Below, piece by piece: positions 5,574-13,938 of a stretch of DNA of 23,686 bases; positions within the stretch are counted from its first letter, which is position 1; every line of letters begins with the position of its first letter. A model generated the notes under the pieces. It had not been told where the DNA came from. It did not search any database and saw nothing but the letters and a program-made list of their open reading frames with translations. Source of the stretch: a virus. The translations under genes and the position numbers were made by a program. The stretch covers positions 1 through 23,686 of the IMG/VR virus record IMGVR_UViG_3300045996_001876; one strand, 5' to 3'.

Positions 5574-7238
5574 GTGCCCTGGCGAGGACCACAGGAAGAG
5601 GGGGAGTTCCCGACCCTGGGCTACGCGATCGGCGAGTGGATCGAGGCCCACTGCATCATCCCGGACGGCCCGAAGCTCGGACAGCCGTACCTGCTCACCG
5701 ACGAGATGTGGCTGCACCTGCTTTGGTCCTACCGGCTACACCCGGACGCGCCCGGCGACGCAGCCGCTGACGCGCACTACTACCGCGGCGACCAGCTGGT
5801 GCGCCCACAGAAGTGGGGCAAAGACCCGTTCAACGCCGCACGCTGCAGCGCGCACGCCCTGGGCCCCGTGCAGTTCGGCGGCTGGGACGCCCAGGGCGAG
5901 CCGGTCGCGGTCCCGCACCCCTCGCCCTGGGTCGGCATCGCCGCGACCACCGAGACGCAGACGGACAACACCTTCCGGCCGCTTTACACGATGCTGACCG
6001 AGGGCCCGCTCGCCGACACACCTGGCCTCGACGTGGGGCTGGCGGAGATCAAACTCCCCGGTGTCGGGTGGATCGACCCGCTGACCAGCTCGGCGAGCGG
6101 CAAGCTCGGCGGCCGCTTCACCTACGTCAGCCTGACCGAACCAGGGTTGCTCGTCGGCACCGGTCGCACCGGCGGAGTCACGTTCGCGAGAGTGCTCAAG
6201 CGCAACGTCGGCGGCATGAACGGCATGTGGTCGGAGATCACGAACCCGTGGGATCCGACCGAAAACTCCGCGTCCCAGCTGACCTACGAGGCCAAGGCCC
6301 CCGACGTCTACATCAACTTTCGGCAGCCCCGGCGCCGGGTGGAGCTCGCCGACACCGAGGCCGTGCTCCGCGAGATCATCTACCTGTACGGCGACTCGAT
6401 CCGCGACCGCGGCGGCTGGGTCTCCCCGAAGCGGATCCTGGCCGACGTCCAAGACTCCGCAGCCGGTGAGGCCGAAGTCCGCAGGTTCTTCCTGCAGGAG
6501 ATCATCGGCGGCACCCGGTCGGCAGTTACCGAGGAGCGCTGGCGGGCGCTCGCCCGCACCGACGATCCGCTGCGGCCCAAGGAGTCCGTAGCCCTCGGGT
6601 TCGACGGTTCGCGCTCGCGCGACGCCACAGCGATCCGGATCTGCCGCCTGCGCGACGGCCGGCTGTTCCACGGTCGCGTGTGGATCCCCGAGGACCACGG
6701 CGGCAAGGTGCCACGCCTGCAGGTGCACCAGGCATTCCTCGACTACTTCGAGGTCTACGACGTCCACGTGGTGTTCGCCGACCCCTACAAGTGGCAGGAG
6801 TACCTCGACGTCTGGTCGGGCCTGTGGCCGAACAAGATCGTCGAGTTTCCGACGAACGTTGAGCGCCGCATGGACGAGGTCGTGCAGCGGTTCCTCACCG
6901 GTGTCGACTCCGGCGAGCTGACCCATGACGGCAACGAGTTGTCCACCCGGCACGCGCTGGACGCCGCGCTGGTCAAGGGCAAGCGCAAGCCCGGCCGCGA
7001 GGGCGACGAGAAGGACGGCGTCCCGCAGCACTACCTGTCGGTGGGCAAGAAGCGGTCCGATGCGCTGATCGACGACTTCGTCGCCGGCCTGCTCGCCGGA
7101 CACGCCCGCGGCTACGCGATCGAGCACGGTGCCCTGGTCGCCGACAACGCCCCGCCGGCGGCCGTGCGCGTCGAGCAGACCAGCGACGCGACACCGCACA
7201 ACTTCTGGCGCCCGAGTGGCCGCCTCGATCTTGGATGA
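5574..7238 (+). CDS. terL: terminase large subunit
   Basis: GTG 5574 follows GGGGGTGA. This 554-aa packaging motor is of the HK97 Terminase_1 type. The N-terminal ATPase domain carries an atypical Walker A at residues 78-85 (PQKWGKDP), as in other actinophage terminases. The coupling segment is RFTYVSLTEPGLLVGTGRTGG. The C-terminal RNase H-like nuclease has Asp344 (GFDGSRSRDATAIR), Asp403 (VVFADPYKWQEYLD) and an Asp in SDALIDDFVAGLL (496-501). It cuts concatemeric DNA and translocates it into the prohead through the portal encoded downstream. Length is normal and the frame is intact. Confidence 0.93.
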   Translation: MPWRGPQEEGEFPTLGYAIGEWIEAHCIIPDGPKLGQPYLLTDEMWLHLLWSYRLHPDAPGDAAADAHYYRGDQLVRPQKWGKDPFNAARCSAHALGPVQFGGWDAQGEPVAVPHPSPWVGIAATTETQTDNTFRPLYTMLTEGPLADTPGLDVGLAEIKLPGVGWIDPLTSSASGKLGGRFTYVSLTEPGLLVGTGRTGGVTFARVLKRNVGGMNGMWSEITNPWDPTENSASQLTYEAKAPDVYINFRQPRRRVELADTEAVLREIIYLYGDSIRDRGGWVSPKRILADVQDSAAGEAEVRRFFLQEIIGGTRSAVTEERWRALARTDDPLRPKESVALGFDGSRSRDATAIRICRLRDGRLFHGRVWIPEDHGGKVPRLQVHQAFLDYFEVYDVHVVFADPYKWQEYLDVWSGLWPNKIVEFPTNVERRMDEVVQRFLTGVDSGELTHDGNELSTRHALDAALVKGKRKPGREGDEKDGVPQHYLSVGKKRSDALIDDFVAGLLAGHARGYAIEHGALVADNAPPAAVRVEQTSDATPHNFWRPSGRLDLG

Positions 7239-7251
7239 GAGGACGGCCGTC

Positions 7252-7542
7252 GTGGTCACCATCCGCATTCCCGCGCCCCCCAGAGGGGCCGTGTCCAACG
7301 CACTCGGCCTGGCCGGTGTGACGGGCCTGGCCGTGGCTTCCGGGGGCCTGGTGGGCAACTGGTGGCTCAGCGGCCTGGTCGCATCGCTCGTGCTGATCGG
7401 CATGGCGGCCGTGGCCCACTACGGCCAGGCCGACGAGCACCAGGCCGTCGACGTCCCCGCGGCCGCGCCCAACGCCGGCGTCGACCAGACCCGCGCCGAG
7501 CGCCGCCGTCCCCACGACATCGACCTGACAGCGGGGGACTGA
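7252..7542 (+). CDS. small membrane protein between terminase and portal
   Basis: GTG 7252 follows GAGAGGA. Upstream, the frame would run inside the terminase gene, so this start is preferred. The 96-aa product has two hydrophobic segments (ALGLAGVTGLAVASGGLVGN and WLSGLVASLVLIGMAAVAHY) joined by a very short turn. This suggests a helical hairpin in the membrane. A polar, acidic-to-basic C-terminus follows. A membrane protein in the packaging block is unusual. A superinfection-exclusion role is possible, but the function is unknown. Confidence 0.6.
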   Translation: MVTIRIPAPPRGAVSNALGLAGVTGLAVASGGLVGNWWLSGLVASLVLIGMAAVAHYGQADEHQAVDVPAAAPNAGVDQTRAERRRPHDIDLTAGD

Positions 7543-7543
7543 C

Positions 7544-8980
7544 GTGGCCAGCTTGTTCTTCCCCCCGGCCCGCGGCCGCCCGGCCCGCGCGAGCGAGGCC
7601 AGCCCGGCGCAGATCGCCGCGACCGGAGCGCACGGTGCCGGCGGGTACGGCGTCGACCCGGTCGACGGCGACACCGGCTGGCAGCGCACCGGTGGCGGCC
7701 CGCGCGAGGTCCCCGTCTACACCCGCGAGAAGGCGCGCACGTTCTCGATCGCCGCCTACCGCTACAACCCGATGGCACGGGCGATCATCGACACCTACAC
7801 CTCGTTCTGCGTCGGCGACACCGGCGTGCAGGTTGAGGCCAGCAACCCGGAGGTGCAGCGCCACGCGGACCGGTTCTGGACCGACCCGCGCAACCGACTC
7901 GGCGAGCACCAGGAGTTGATGTTCCGCGACGGGCTGCTCAACGGGGAGCAGCTCCTGGAGCTGATGACCGGCGAGCTGTCCGGCGTGGTGCGGTACTGCC
8001 CGGTCGACACCAGCGCGATCACCGAGATCACCAACCTCGGCGGCAACCCGCTGTGGCCGGAACACGCGCACTTCCGCGAGGACTCGATCCCGCTCGTCGG
8101 AGTCGACGACCGCACGGGCCTGCGCACCGGCAGGGCGCTGTGGTGGGCGCCGTGGAAGACCACGCTGAGCGACACCCGCTCGCAGCCGTTCCTGTCCACC
8201 GTCGTGGACTGGCTCGACTCCTACGACACGATCATCTCCAACCTCATCGACCGCACCGCGCTCGCGCGCTACATCGTGTGGGACGTCGAGGTCGAGGGCA
8301 CGCAGGACGACGTCGACGCCTACGTCAAGGCGCGCGGCGGCACCCGGATCCCCCGGTCCGGCACCGTCGAGGTCCACAACCACAAGGTCAAGTGGAACCC
8401 CAAGGTCGCGCAGACCGGCGCGTACGAGGACAGCGCGGCCGCGCGCAACGTGCTCACCCTCGCGGCCGCCGGATCTGGCCTGGCGAAGACCTGGCTGGCT
8501 GATCCCGAGGACAGCAACCGGGCCACGTCGCTGAGCATGGCCGAGCCGGTGCGCCGCCGCGTGCAGGGCGTCCAGAAGCTGTGGTTGGCCCACCAGACCG
8601 AGCTGGTGCGCTACGCCGTCGATCAGGGCGTGCGCGCCCGGCGCCTGCCCGCGCTCGTCGACAGCGTCGACTCCCGCACCGGCGCCCGGTTCCAGATCCC
8701 CGCGGCCGAGGCCGTGCGGGTCCAGGGCCCCGAGGTCGCGGCCGCCGACGCGCAGATCACCGCCCAGGTCCTGCTCAACCTGTCCACCGGCCTGGAGAAG
8801 CTCGTCGAGCAGCGCCTGCTCTCCCGCGAGGGAGCCAGCCTCGCCGCCCGGCGCGCCTGGGAGTCCTACATGGGCGTGCCCTACGTCGCCGAGCTCGACA
8901 GCGGCGACACCGACCGCGACGAGATCGCCGACCACGTCGACAGCACTCAGGTATCCACGGCCGAGCCCGGCGACGCCTGA
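7544..8980 (+). CDS. portal protein
   Basis: GTG 7544 starts one base after the previous stop, and GCGGGGGA lies just upstream. The 478-aa protein has the typical portal order. First comes an N-terminal helical segment (YNPMARAIIDTYTSFCVGDTG), then a stem/wing region with FRDGLLNGEQLLELMTGELSG and VVRYCPVDTSAITEI. The clip and crown part is rich in helices (SRTGARFQIPAAEAVRVQGP, QITAQVLLNLSTGLEKLVEQRLLS). The C-terminal WESYMGVPYVAEL and acidic tail are also typical. It forms the dodecameric ring at one vertex, docks terminase and later joins the adaptor. Order terL - portal - protease/capsid supports it. Confidence 0.88.
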   Translation: MASLFFPPARGRPARASEASPAQIAATGAHGAGGYGVDPVDGDTGWQRTGGGPREVPVYTREKARTFSIAAYRYNPMARAIIDTYTSFCVGDTGVQVEASNPEVQRHADRFWTDPRNRLGEHQELMFRDGLLNGEQLLELMTGELSGVVRYCPVDTSAITEITNLGGNPLWPEHAHFREDSIPLVGVDDRTGLRTGRALWWAPWKTTLSDTRSQPFLSTVVDWLDSYDTIISNLIDRTALARYIVWDVEVEGTQDDVDAYVKARGGTRIPRSGTVEVHNHKVKWNPKVAQTGAYEDSAAARNVLTLAAAGSGLAKTWLADPEDSNRATSLSMAEPVRRRVQGVQKLWLAHQTELVRYAVDQGVRARRLPALVDSVDSRTGARFQIPAAEAVRVQGPEVAAADAQITAQVLLNLSTGLEKLVEQRLLSREGASLAARRAWESYMGVPYVAELDSGDTDRDEIADHVDSTQVSTAEPGDA

Positions 8981-9020
8981 CCCCCACCACCCGAACCACA
9001 CCCCCGAGGGGAGTTTCGCC

Positions 9021-9488
9021 ATGCCCGAAATCCGCGAGCAGGTCGCCCAGGCCCTCGGGGCGAAGGACCGCGAGATCGTCGAGATCCAGTACACGTCGGA
9101 GCTGTCTGGCTACCTGGTGACCCTGCACGACGACTCGGTGCTGCTCGTCACCGACGAGGGCTCTGTCATCTACCCCGTCCCCACACGCACCATCATCGGC
9201 GAGCACGGTCCGGAGCTCTGGTTCCCCGACGAGGCCGTTAACGGGGAGACCTCGCCGCCGGCCGATCTGGACGCCGCGCTGATGCTGTCGCCCGCCGACT
9301 CGGTGCAGGCCGCTGTGCTCAGCGCCGCCGACATCGTCCCGGTGGGCACGGTCGAGGTCGTGCTCGCCTGGGTCGGCGAGGACCAGGACCGTGCACGCCG
9401 CGCCCTGGCGGCCGAGAACGAGCGCGACAAGCCGCGCGCCGGCGTCACCGCGGTCCTGCAGCTCCTGGTCGACGGCGGTGACGAGTGA
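9021..9488 (+). CDS. hypothetical 155-aa head-region protein with a GExGPELWFP motif
   Basis: ATG 9021 follows GAGGGGAG. The N-terminal half alternates like a beta-rich domain (LSGYLVTLHDDSVLLVTDEG, TRTIIGEHGPELWFPDEAV). The C-terminal third (VGTVEVVLAWVGEDQDRARR) is the helical segment often found in actinophage proteins next to the portal. The motif GEHGPELWFP strongly resembles the GEQGPELIFP motif near the end of this phage's tape measure protein (18297-18326), which is unexpected in a head gene. It overlaps the start of the capsid fusion gene by four bases. The function is unknown. Confidence 0.7.
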   Translation: MPEIREQVAQALGAKDREIVEIQYTSELSGYLVTLHDDSVLLVTDEGSVIYPVPTRTIIGEHGPELWFPDEAVNGETSPPADLDAALMLSPADSVQAAVLSAADIVPVGTVEVVLAWVGEDQDRARRALAAENERDKPRAGVTAVLQLLVDGGDE

Positions 9489-11899
9489 GCGCCCCGAACA
9501 CCAGCGCCGCGGCCGAGGCCCTCGTCAACGGCGCGCGGTCCTACAGCGACCGCAGCGAGCTGGTGCGCCGCGCCCTGCGGCAGCGCCTGCAGCTCGAAGC
9601 TGGAGACGGCTACTGCTGGGTCTGGCCGGTCGACCTCACCGACACTGACGTGGTCTACGAGGTCGGCGACCAGCTCTGGCAGTGCGGCTACACGATCGCC
9701 GACGACGGCGAGGTCACCCTCGGCGCGCCGGTCAAGGTCGCCCGGTCCTACGTGGTCGTCGCGGCCGCCGAGGAGGACGCCGTCGAGCTGTCCAGCGCGA
9801 TGGAGTCCGCCCAGCGCGGTGAGCGCGATCACCTCGTCGGACACGTCCTGGAGGCCAAGGCCGCCACGTCGAGCAGCGGCGGCCGCCAGTTCCGCGTGCG
9901 GATCATCGCCGTGGGCGACTCGCTCAACGGGAACAGGTACCCCGAGGCCGTGCTCGCGGCCGCTGTGGGCCTCTACGAGGGCGCCCAGGCGTTCAACCGC
10001 CACCGCACCCCGGAGGAGCTGCACAGCGGCACCACCGAGGGCCTGGTCGGCTACTACCGCAACGTCGTGGCCTCGGCCGAGGGCCTCGACGCCGACCTGC
10101 ACCTGCTGCCCAGCGCCACCGCCACGGCCGAGGCCCTGGACGCCGCGCTCGCCGTCCAGGCGGACGGGCTGAGCACCGGCGTCGGCATCTCCCACGACGT
10201 GCTCGGAACTTTCCGCGCCGTCACCGAGAACGGCCAGTCCGTCCGCGAGGCCACGGCGATCACCCACGTGTTCAGCGCCGACGTCGTCAGCGCACCGGCC
10301 GCTGGAGGCATGGCGCACCGCGTCGTCGCCGGTGGCATCCACATCGACCTGGCCTCTGACCAGCAGAAGTCACGTCCCCTCCAGCCCGCGCGTGCGGGAG
10401 AGACCACCGAGGAGTCCCGCATGTCCGCTCCCACCCCGTCCCCCGAGGCCCTGGCGGCCGCGCTCGCCGCGCTGAGCCCCGAGCAGCTCTCCGCCGCTGG
10501 TCTGCAGCGCACCGGCGAGTCCGCCGCGGCCGCCGTGCCCGCGCAGCGCGCCACCGAGGCCGAGCTGTCGTTCCCCAAGACGGGGTTCGTCGCCCGCACC
10601 ATGATCTCGGCGGCCGTGGCCGAGGCCGGCCTGCCCGCCGCGCTCGTCCCCGACCTGACCGCGGCGCTGCCCGAGCAGGTCACCGAGTCGGTCGTCGCCG
10701 CGCAGCTCGCCGTGCTGCAGCGCGCCGTCGAGGCCGTCGAGCGCGAGGGCCTCACCCCGCGCACCGCGAGGACCGAGGTGACGCAGGAGGCCCACGACAA
10801 GAAGGTCCAGGCCCTCGACGACTTCTTCACGCCGAACAAGGCCGGCGGCTACCGGTCGTTCAAGGAGGCGTTCGTCGACTTCACTGGCCGCGCGCCCAAG
10901 GCGTTCGACGAGGACTTCAACCGCACCATCCTGCGTGAGAGCCTCGGCATGACCGGCAGCTACGACTCCGCGCGGGCCTCGGAAGGGCTGGACACGACGA
11001 GCTGGGCGCAGATCCTCGGCGACTCGGTCACCCGGCGCATGGTCGCCGAGTACGCCCGGCCGAACCTGCAGACCTGGCGCATGATCGTCAGCTCGACCCC
11101 GAGCGTGAACGACTTCCGGGACCAGAAGATCGACAGGATGGGCGGGTACGGGACGCTGCCGACCGTCGCCCAGGGCGCGGCCTACACGGCGCTGACCAGC
11201 CCCACCGACGAGGAAGCCACCTACGCGCTGACCAAGCGCGGCGGCACCGAGGCGATCACGTTCGAGATGATCGCCAACGACGACGTCCGCGCGATCAGCC
11301 GGATCCCGGTGAAGCTGGGCCTGGCCGCCGCGCAGACCCTCTACCGGTTCGTGTGGGGGATGCTGCCCGCGAACGCCGCGACCAGCTACGACGCGGTCGC
11401 GCTGTTCCACGCCTCGCACGCCAACACCGACGTGTCCTCGCCGCTGTCGCAGTCCACGCTCGCCGTGGCACGGCGCAAGATGGGCGTGCAGGCCGCCTAC
11501 GGCGACGCCTCCGACGTGCTGTCGATCGAGCCCGCGTTCCTGGTCGTGCCCGCCTCGCTGGAGGAGCAGGCGTACAAGCTCTGCACCTCGGCCGTGGCGG
11601 TGCCGGCGTCCGGTGAGTCCTCGGACATGCCGAACATCAACCAGGGCCTCACCCCGATCAAGGTCCCGTACTGGACGGACCAGGACGACTGGTTCCTCAT
11701 CGCGGACCCGGGCCTGTGCCCGACGATCGAGGTCGGCTTCTACCAGGGCCAGCAGGAGCCGAGCCTGTTCACGCAGGCCGACCCGAGCGTCGGCTCGGTG
11801 TGGGACACCGACAAGATGCAGCTCAAAATCCGCCACATCTACTCCGGCACCGTGCTGGAGCACCGCGGCATGTACCGCGGTGTCGGCGGCGCGAGCTGA
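9485..11899 (+). CDS. capsid maturation protease - scaffold - major capsid fusion
   Basis: GTG 9485 overlaps the previous stop (GTGA). The 804-aa polyprotein has three parts. Residues ~115-290 form a prohead protease: RIIAVGDSLNGNRYPEAVL, a candidate catalytic His173 in FNRHRTPEE, and a candidate Ser in GLSTGVGIS (230-236). Residues ~313-435 form an Ala/Glu-rich helical scaffold. Residues ~440-804 are the major capsid domain: FNRTILRESLG, NDFRDQKIDRMGGYGTLPT, LFHASHANTDVS, IRHIYSGTVLEHRGMYRGV. An in-frame start at 10421 probably makes scaffold-capsid alone. Cleavage by the protease would release the mature capsid subunit. Separate genes are the commoner arrangement. Confidence 0.88.
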   Translation: MSAPNTSAAAEALVNGARSYSDRSELVRRALRQRLQLEAGDGYCWVWPVDLTDTDVVYEVGDQLWQCGYTIADDGEVTLGAPVKVARSYVVVAAAEEDAVELSSAMESAQRGERDHLVGHVLEAKAATSSSGGRQFRVRIIAVGDSLNGNRYPEAVLAAAVGLYEGAQAFNRHRTPEELHSGTTEGLVGYYRNVVASAEGLDADLHLLPSATATAEALDAALAVQADGLSTGVGISHDVLGTFRAVTENGQSVREATAITHVFSADVVSAPAAGGMAHRVVAGGIHIDLASDQQKSRPLQPARAGETTEESRMSAPTPSPEALAAALAALSPEQLSAAGLQRTGESAAAAVPAQRATEAELSFPKTGFVARTMISAAVAEAGLPAALVPDLTAALPEQVTESVVAAQLAVLQRAVEAVEREGLTPRTARTEVTQEAHDKKVQALDDFFTPNKAGGYRSFKEAFVDFTGRAPKAFDEDFNRTILRESLGMTGSYDSARASEGLDTTSWAQILGDSVTRRMVAEYARPNLQTWRMIVSSTPSVNDFRDQKIDRMGGYGTLPTVAQGAAYTALTSPTDEEATYALTKRGGTEAITFEMIANDDVRAISRIPVKLGLAAAQTLYRFVWGMLPANAATSYDAVALFHASHANTDVSSPLSQSTLAVARRKMGVQAAYGDASDVLSIEPAFLVVPASLEEQAYKLCTSAVAVPASGESSDMPNINQGLTPIKVPYWTDQDDWFLIADPGLCPTIEVGFYQGQQEPSLFTQADPSVGSVWDTDKMQLKIRHIYSGTVLEHRGMYRGVGGAS
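10409..10423 (+). promoter_or_regulatory. internal ribosome-binding site and start for scaffold-capsid
   Basis: GAGGAG at 10409-10414 lies six bases upstream of ATG 10421-10423, in frame with the fusion gene (codon 313). The product would be 492 aa beginning MSAPTPSPEALAAAL, close in style to the full-length start MSAPNTSAAAEALVN. The boundary falls exactly between the protease domain and the helical scaffold, as with lambda C and Nu3. Confidence 0.65.
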
Positions 11900-11904
11900 C
11901 CGGA

Positions 11905-11937
11905 CGGGCCCGCGTGCACCTGGTGCGCGCGGGCCCG
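11905..11937 (+). terminator. terminator hairpin after the capsid gene
   Basis: CGGGCCCGCGTGCAC (11905-11919) pairs with 11923-11937 in a 15-bp stem containing one G-T wobble, with a 3-nt loop, followed by CTGCTGTCC. It begins five bases after the capsid stop. Such an element after the capsid gene lowers downstream expression, giving an excess of capsid message. Confidence 0.75.
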
Positions 11938-11977
11938 CTGCTGTCCCCTCCCACACCAGCAGGCAGGAGGCCCTGCG

Positions 11978-12265
11978 ATGGGCAGTCATCTCCGGTCCGT
12001 GGCCCTCACCGGCGCCACCCAGACCGTGCGCACCGCCGAGACGATCTACCGGGGGTTCACGCTCCGCGAGACCGGCGGCACGGAGCCCGCAGTGGTGCGG
12101 ATCTTCGACGCCACCAGCGCCACCGGCGTGCTGCTCGACAGCGTCGCCCTGGAGGCCGGCACGTCCCTGTCGGTGACCTACCCCGCGGGGATCTGGGCGA
12201 CCACCGGCGTGCACGTCGAGATCACCGGCACCGGCGTCGTCGAAGGATCCCTCCGGATCGAGTGA
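11978..12265 (+). CDS. small beta-rich head protein, possible decoration protein
   Basis: ATG 11978 follows AGGAGG, a near-perfect site, 40 bases after the terminator hairpin. The 95-aa product is rich in Thr/Val/Ala with alternating beta strands (SVALTGATQTVRTAET, FTLRETGGTEPAVVRIFD, GVHVEITGTGVVEGSLRIE), typical of small beta-barrel proteins. Its place directly behind the major capsid gene is where decoration or head-stabilising proteins are usually coded. A role on the capsid surface is inferred from position and fold type only. Confidence 0.6.
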   Translation: MGSHLRSVALTGATQTVRTAETIYRGFTLRETGGTEPAVVRIFDATSATGVLLDSVALEAGTSLSVTYPAGIWATTGVHVEITGTGVVEGSLRIE

Positions 12266-12279
12266 GCAGGAGGTCCGCT

Positions 12280-12471
12280 GTGACACGACGTCCCTGCAGG
12301 CTGCTGCAAGTCGGCAAGGACGACGACGGCACCTGGTCCTGGTTCTGCCGCCGCTGCCGCCGACGCGAGTCCGGCCTGAACCGGCCGCGCGCCCTGCGCC
12401 GAGCCGAGGAACACCTCGACGTGCACGAGACGTTCGGGCTGCGGCCCCTCAGGGAGGTGTCCTCGTGCTGA
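12280..12471 (+). CDS. 63-aa C2H2-like zinc-finger protein in the head operon
   Basis: GTG 12280 follows AGGAGGT, and the gene overlaps the start of the adaptor gene by seven bases. The product has C23xxC26 and H45xxxH49, a C-x2-C-x18-H-x3-H pattern. A very basic segment (CRRCRRRESGLNRPRALRRA) lies between and around the ligands, with an amphipathic helix carrying the histidines. This suggests a single zinc finger able to bind nucleic acid. It sits in a purely structural block. The function is unknown. Confidence 0.65.
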   Translation: MTRRPCRLLQVGKDDDGTWSWFCRRCRRRESGLNRPRALRRAEEHLDVHETFGLRPLREVSSC

Positions 12472-13418
12472 TCCGCGTGGCACGCACCGCGGCCGCGGTG
12501 CTGGAGCACCGCTTCCAGGTCGGCGAGACGGCCGTCGAGGTCGACCCGTCGACCTCGGTCACCGTCGCGCTCGTCGACGCCAACGGCGTGCCGGTCACCT
12601 CCGGCGCCGCCACGGCCGAGGGCAACGCGTACTCGTTCCCGCTGCCGCCGCAGGCCCAGCTCACCGAGCTGACGGCGACCTGGACCGGCACGATCGACGG
12701 CAACGCCGTGGTCGAGGTCGACCAGGTCGAGATCGTGGGCGCGCACTACTGGAGCATCGCCGAGGCCCGCGCCTCCGACGCCACGCTGGCCAACGCGCAG
12801 AAGTACCCGGCCGCCGACCTGCTGGCCACCCGCGTGGAGGTCGAGCAGGAGTGCGAGCGGATCTGCGGCCGCGCGTTCGTCCCGCGCTACCGGCGCGCGG
12901 TCCTCGACGGCACCGGCACCACCGAGCTGCTGCTGCCCGATCCGGACGTGCGCCGCATCCGCGCCGTGCGCCTGGCCCCGCGCGTGGACAGGCCGTTCGT
13001 GGCCCTCACCGAGGCGCAGCTCGCCGCGCTCGTCGAGCGCGGCGACCGGGTGCTGCGCCGCGTCGACGGCTCGGTGTGGACCGAGGGCTACGCCAACGTG
13101 GTCGTCGAGTACGAGCACGGGATGAACGCCCCGCCCACCGACCTGCTGCGCGCCACGAAGCAGCGCTTGCGCCACCGTCTGAACATGCAGATGTCGGCGA
13201 TCCCGGACCGCGCGGTGTCCTACTCCACCGAGGGCGGCGCGACCTACCGGCTGTCCACCCCGGACGCCTACTCCACCGGCATCCCGGACATCGACGCCGT
13301 CTACAGCGGATGGTCCCTGCGGCCGAGCAGCGACGGCAACGGCCAGTCCGGACCGGCCTCGCGCAGCCTGAACTTCGACCCGCAGCGACACTCGTTGTTC
13401 CACGGAGGTGAGCGATGA
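12465..13418 (+). CDS. head-tail adaptor (connector) with N-terminal Ig-like domain
   Basis: GTG 12465 lies within the end of the zinc-finger gene, and GGGAGGTGT is upstream. The first ~90 residues form a beta-rich Ig-like domain (VEVDPSTSVTVALVDANGVP, TELTATWTGTIDGNAVVEVD). The remainder is like gp6-type adaptors: an N-terminal helix (ADLLATRVEVEQECERICG), a YRRAVLDGTGTTELLLPDPD strand core, VVVEYEHGMNAPPTDLLRAT, and a C-terminal flexible tail. It binds beneath the portal ring and connects head to tail. The stop overlaps the next ATG by four bases. Confidence 0.78.
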   Translation: MLIRVARTAAAVLEHRFQVGETAVEVDPSTSVTVALVDANGVPVTSGAATAEGNAYSFPLPPQAQLTELTATWTGTIDGNAVVEVDQVEIVGAHYWSIAEARASDATLANAQKYPAADLLATRVEVEQECERICGRAFVPRYRRAVLDGTGTTELLLPDPDVRRIRAVRLAPRVDRPFVALTEAQLAALVERGDRVLRRVDGSVWTEGYANVVVEYEHGMNAPPTDLLRATKQRLRHRLNMQMSAIPDRAVSYSTEGGATYRLSTPDAYSTGIPDIDAVYSGWSLRPSSDGNGQSGPASRSLNFDPQRHSLFHGGER

Positions 13419-13867
13419 GCGGGACGAACCTCGTGGCGATCAAGCGCGCCGTGTTCGAGCGCTTGGCCGCCGCGCAGCAGCTCGCAGACATGGGCGCCGA
13501 GGTCGCCTACGCGTTCAACCCCCGGTCCCAGCCCCGGATCTACGTCTACCTGGGCGCGGGCACCTTCGAGCAGGAGTACATCACCCTGCGCGGCGGAGGC
13601 AACCGCGTGCCGCGCGAGGAGGTCGCGTTCATCTCGGCCTACGTCGAGGTGTGGGAGCCGGGCAGCAACATGCTCGACCTCGACCAGCAGGCCGTCGAGA
13701 TGGGCACGGTGCTGGAGGAGATCCTCGCCGCCGACGCGAACCTCGACGACCTGCCTGGGGTGGTCTACGGCGGTGTCAGCGGCGGCGACCTGGTCCAGGA
13801 GCACACCGACTCAGGCGCCGGCGTGACGCTGGAGTACCGGCTGCGCTTCGTCTCACGCCTCAACTGA
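13415..13867 (+). CDS. tail terminator protein
   Basis: ATG 13415 overlaps the previous stop (ATGA). The 150-aa protein begins with a helix (VAIKRAVFERLAAAQQLADM). Beta strands follow: RIYVYLGAGTFEQEYITLRG, and RVPREEVAFISAYVEVWEPG with the Glu-Glu pair that usually precedes the strand. A second helix (LDLDQQAVEMGTVLEEILAAD) and a C-terminal strand (GVTLEYRLRFVSRL) complete the alpha/beta order of gpU-like tail terminators. It would cap the tail tube and fix its end. No separate head-closure protein is recognised, so this gene could alternatively fill that role. Confidence 0.65.
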   Translation: MSGTNLVAIKRAVFERLAAAQQLADMGAEVAYAFNPRSQPRIYVYLGAGTFEQEYITLRGGGNRVPREEVAFISAYVEVWEPGSNMLDLDQQAVEMGTVLEEILAADANLDDLPGVVYGGVSGGDLVQEHTDSGAGVTLEYRLRFVSRLN

Positions 13868-13886
13868 GTCCCCACCCCACGTCATC

Positions 13887-13918
13887 ACCAGCCCCGGCCG
13901 TGCGCGGTCGGGGCTGGT
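13887..13918 (+). terminator. terminator hairpin after the tail terminator gene
   Basis: ACCAGCCCCGGCCG (13887-13900) pairs with CGGTCGGGGCTGGT (13905-13918), 14 bp with one G-T wobble, around the tetraloop TGCG. It is followed by CCCGTCTGC. It lies 20 bases after the stop and 21 bases before the next start, and would partially separate head and tail expression. Confidence 0.75.
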
Positions 13919-13938
13919 CCCGTCTGCAGGAGGCAGCC

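Noticed and set aside
5736-7403. Long open frame on the minus strand opposite the terminase gene
   Set aside because: It is a shadow frame produced by GC-biased third positions. The plus-strand protein has clear terminase motifs. The same applies to other long minus-strand frames across the window.
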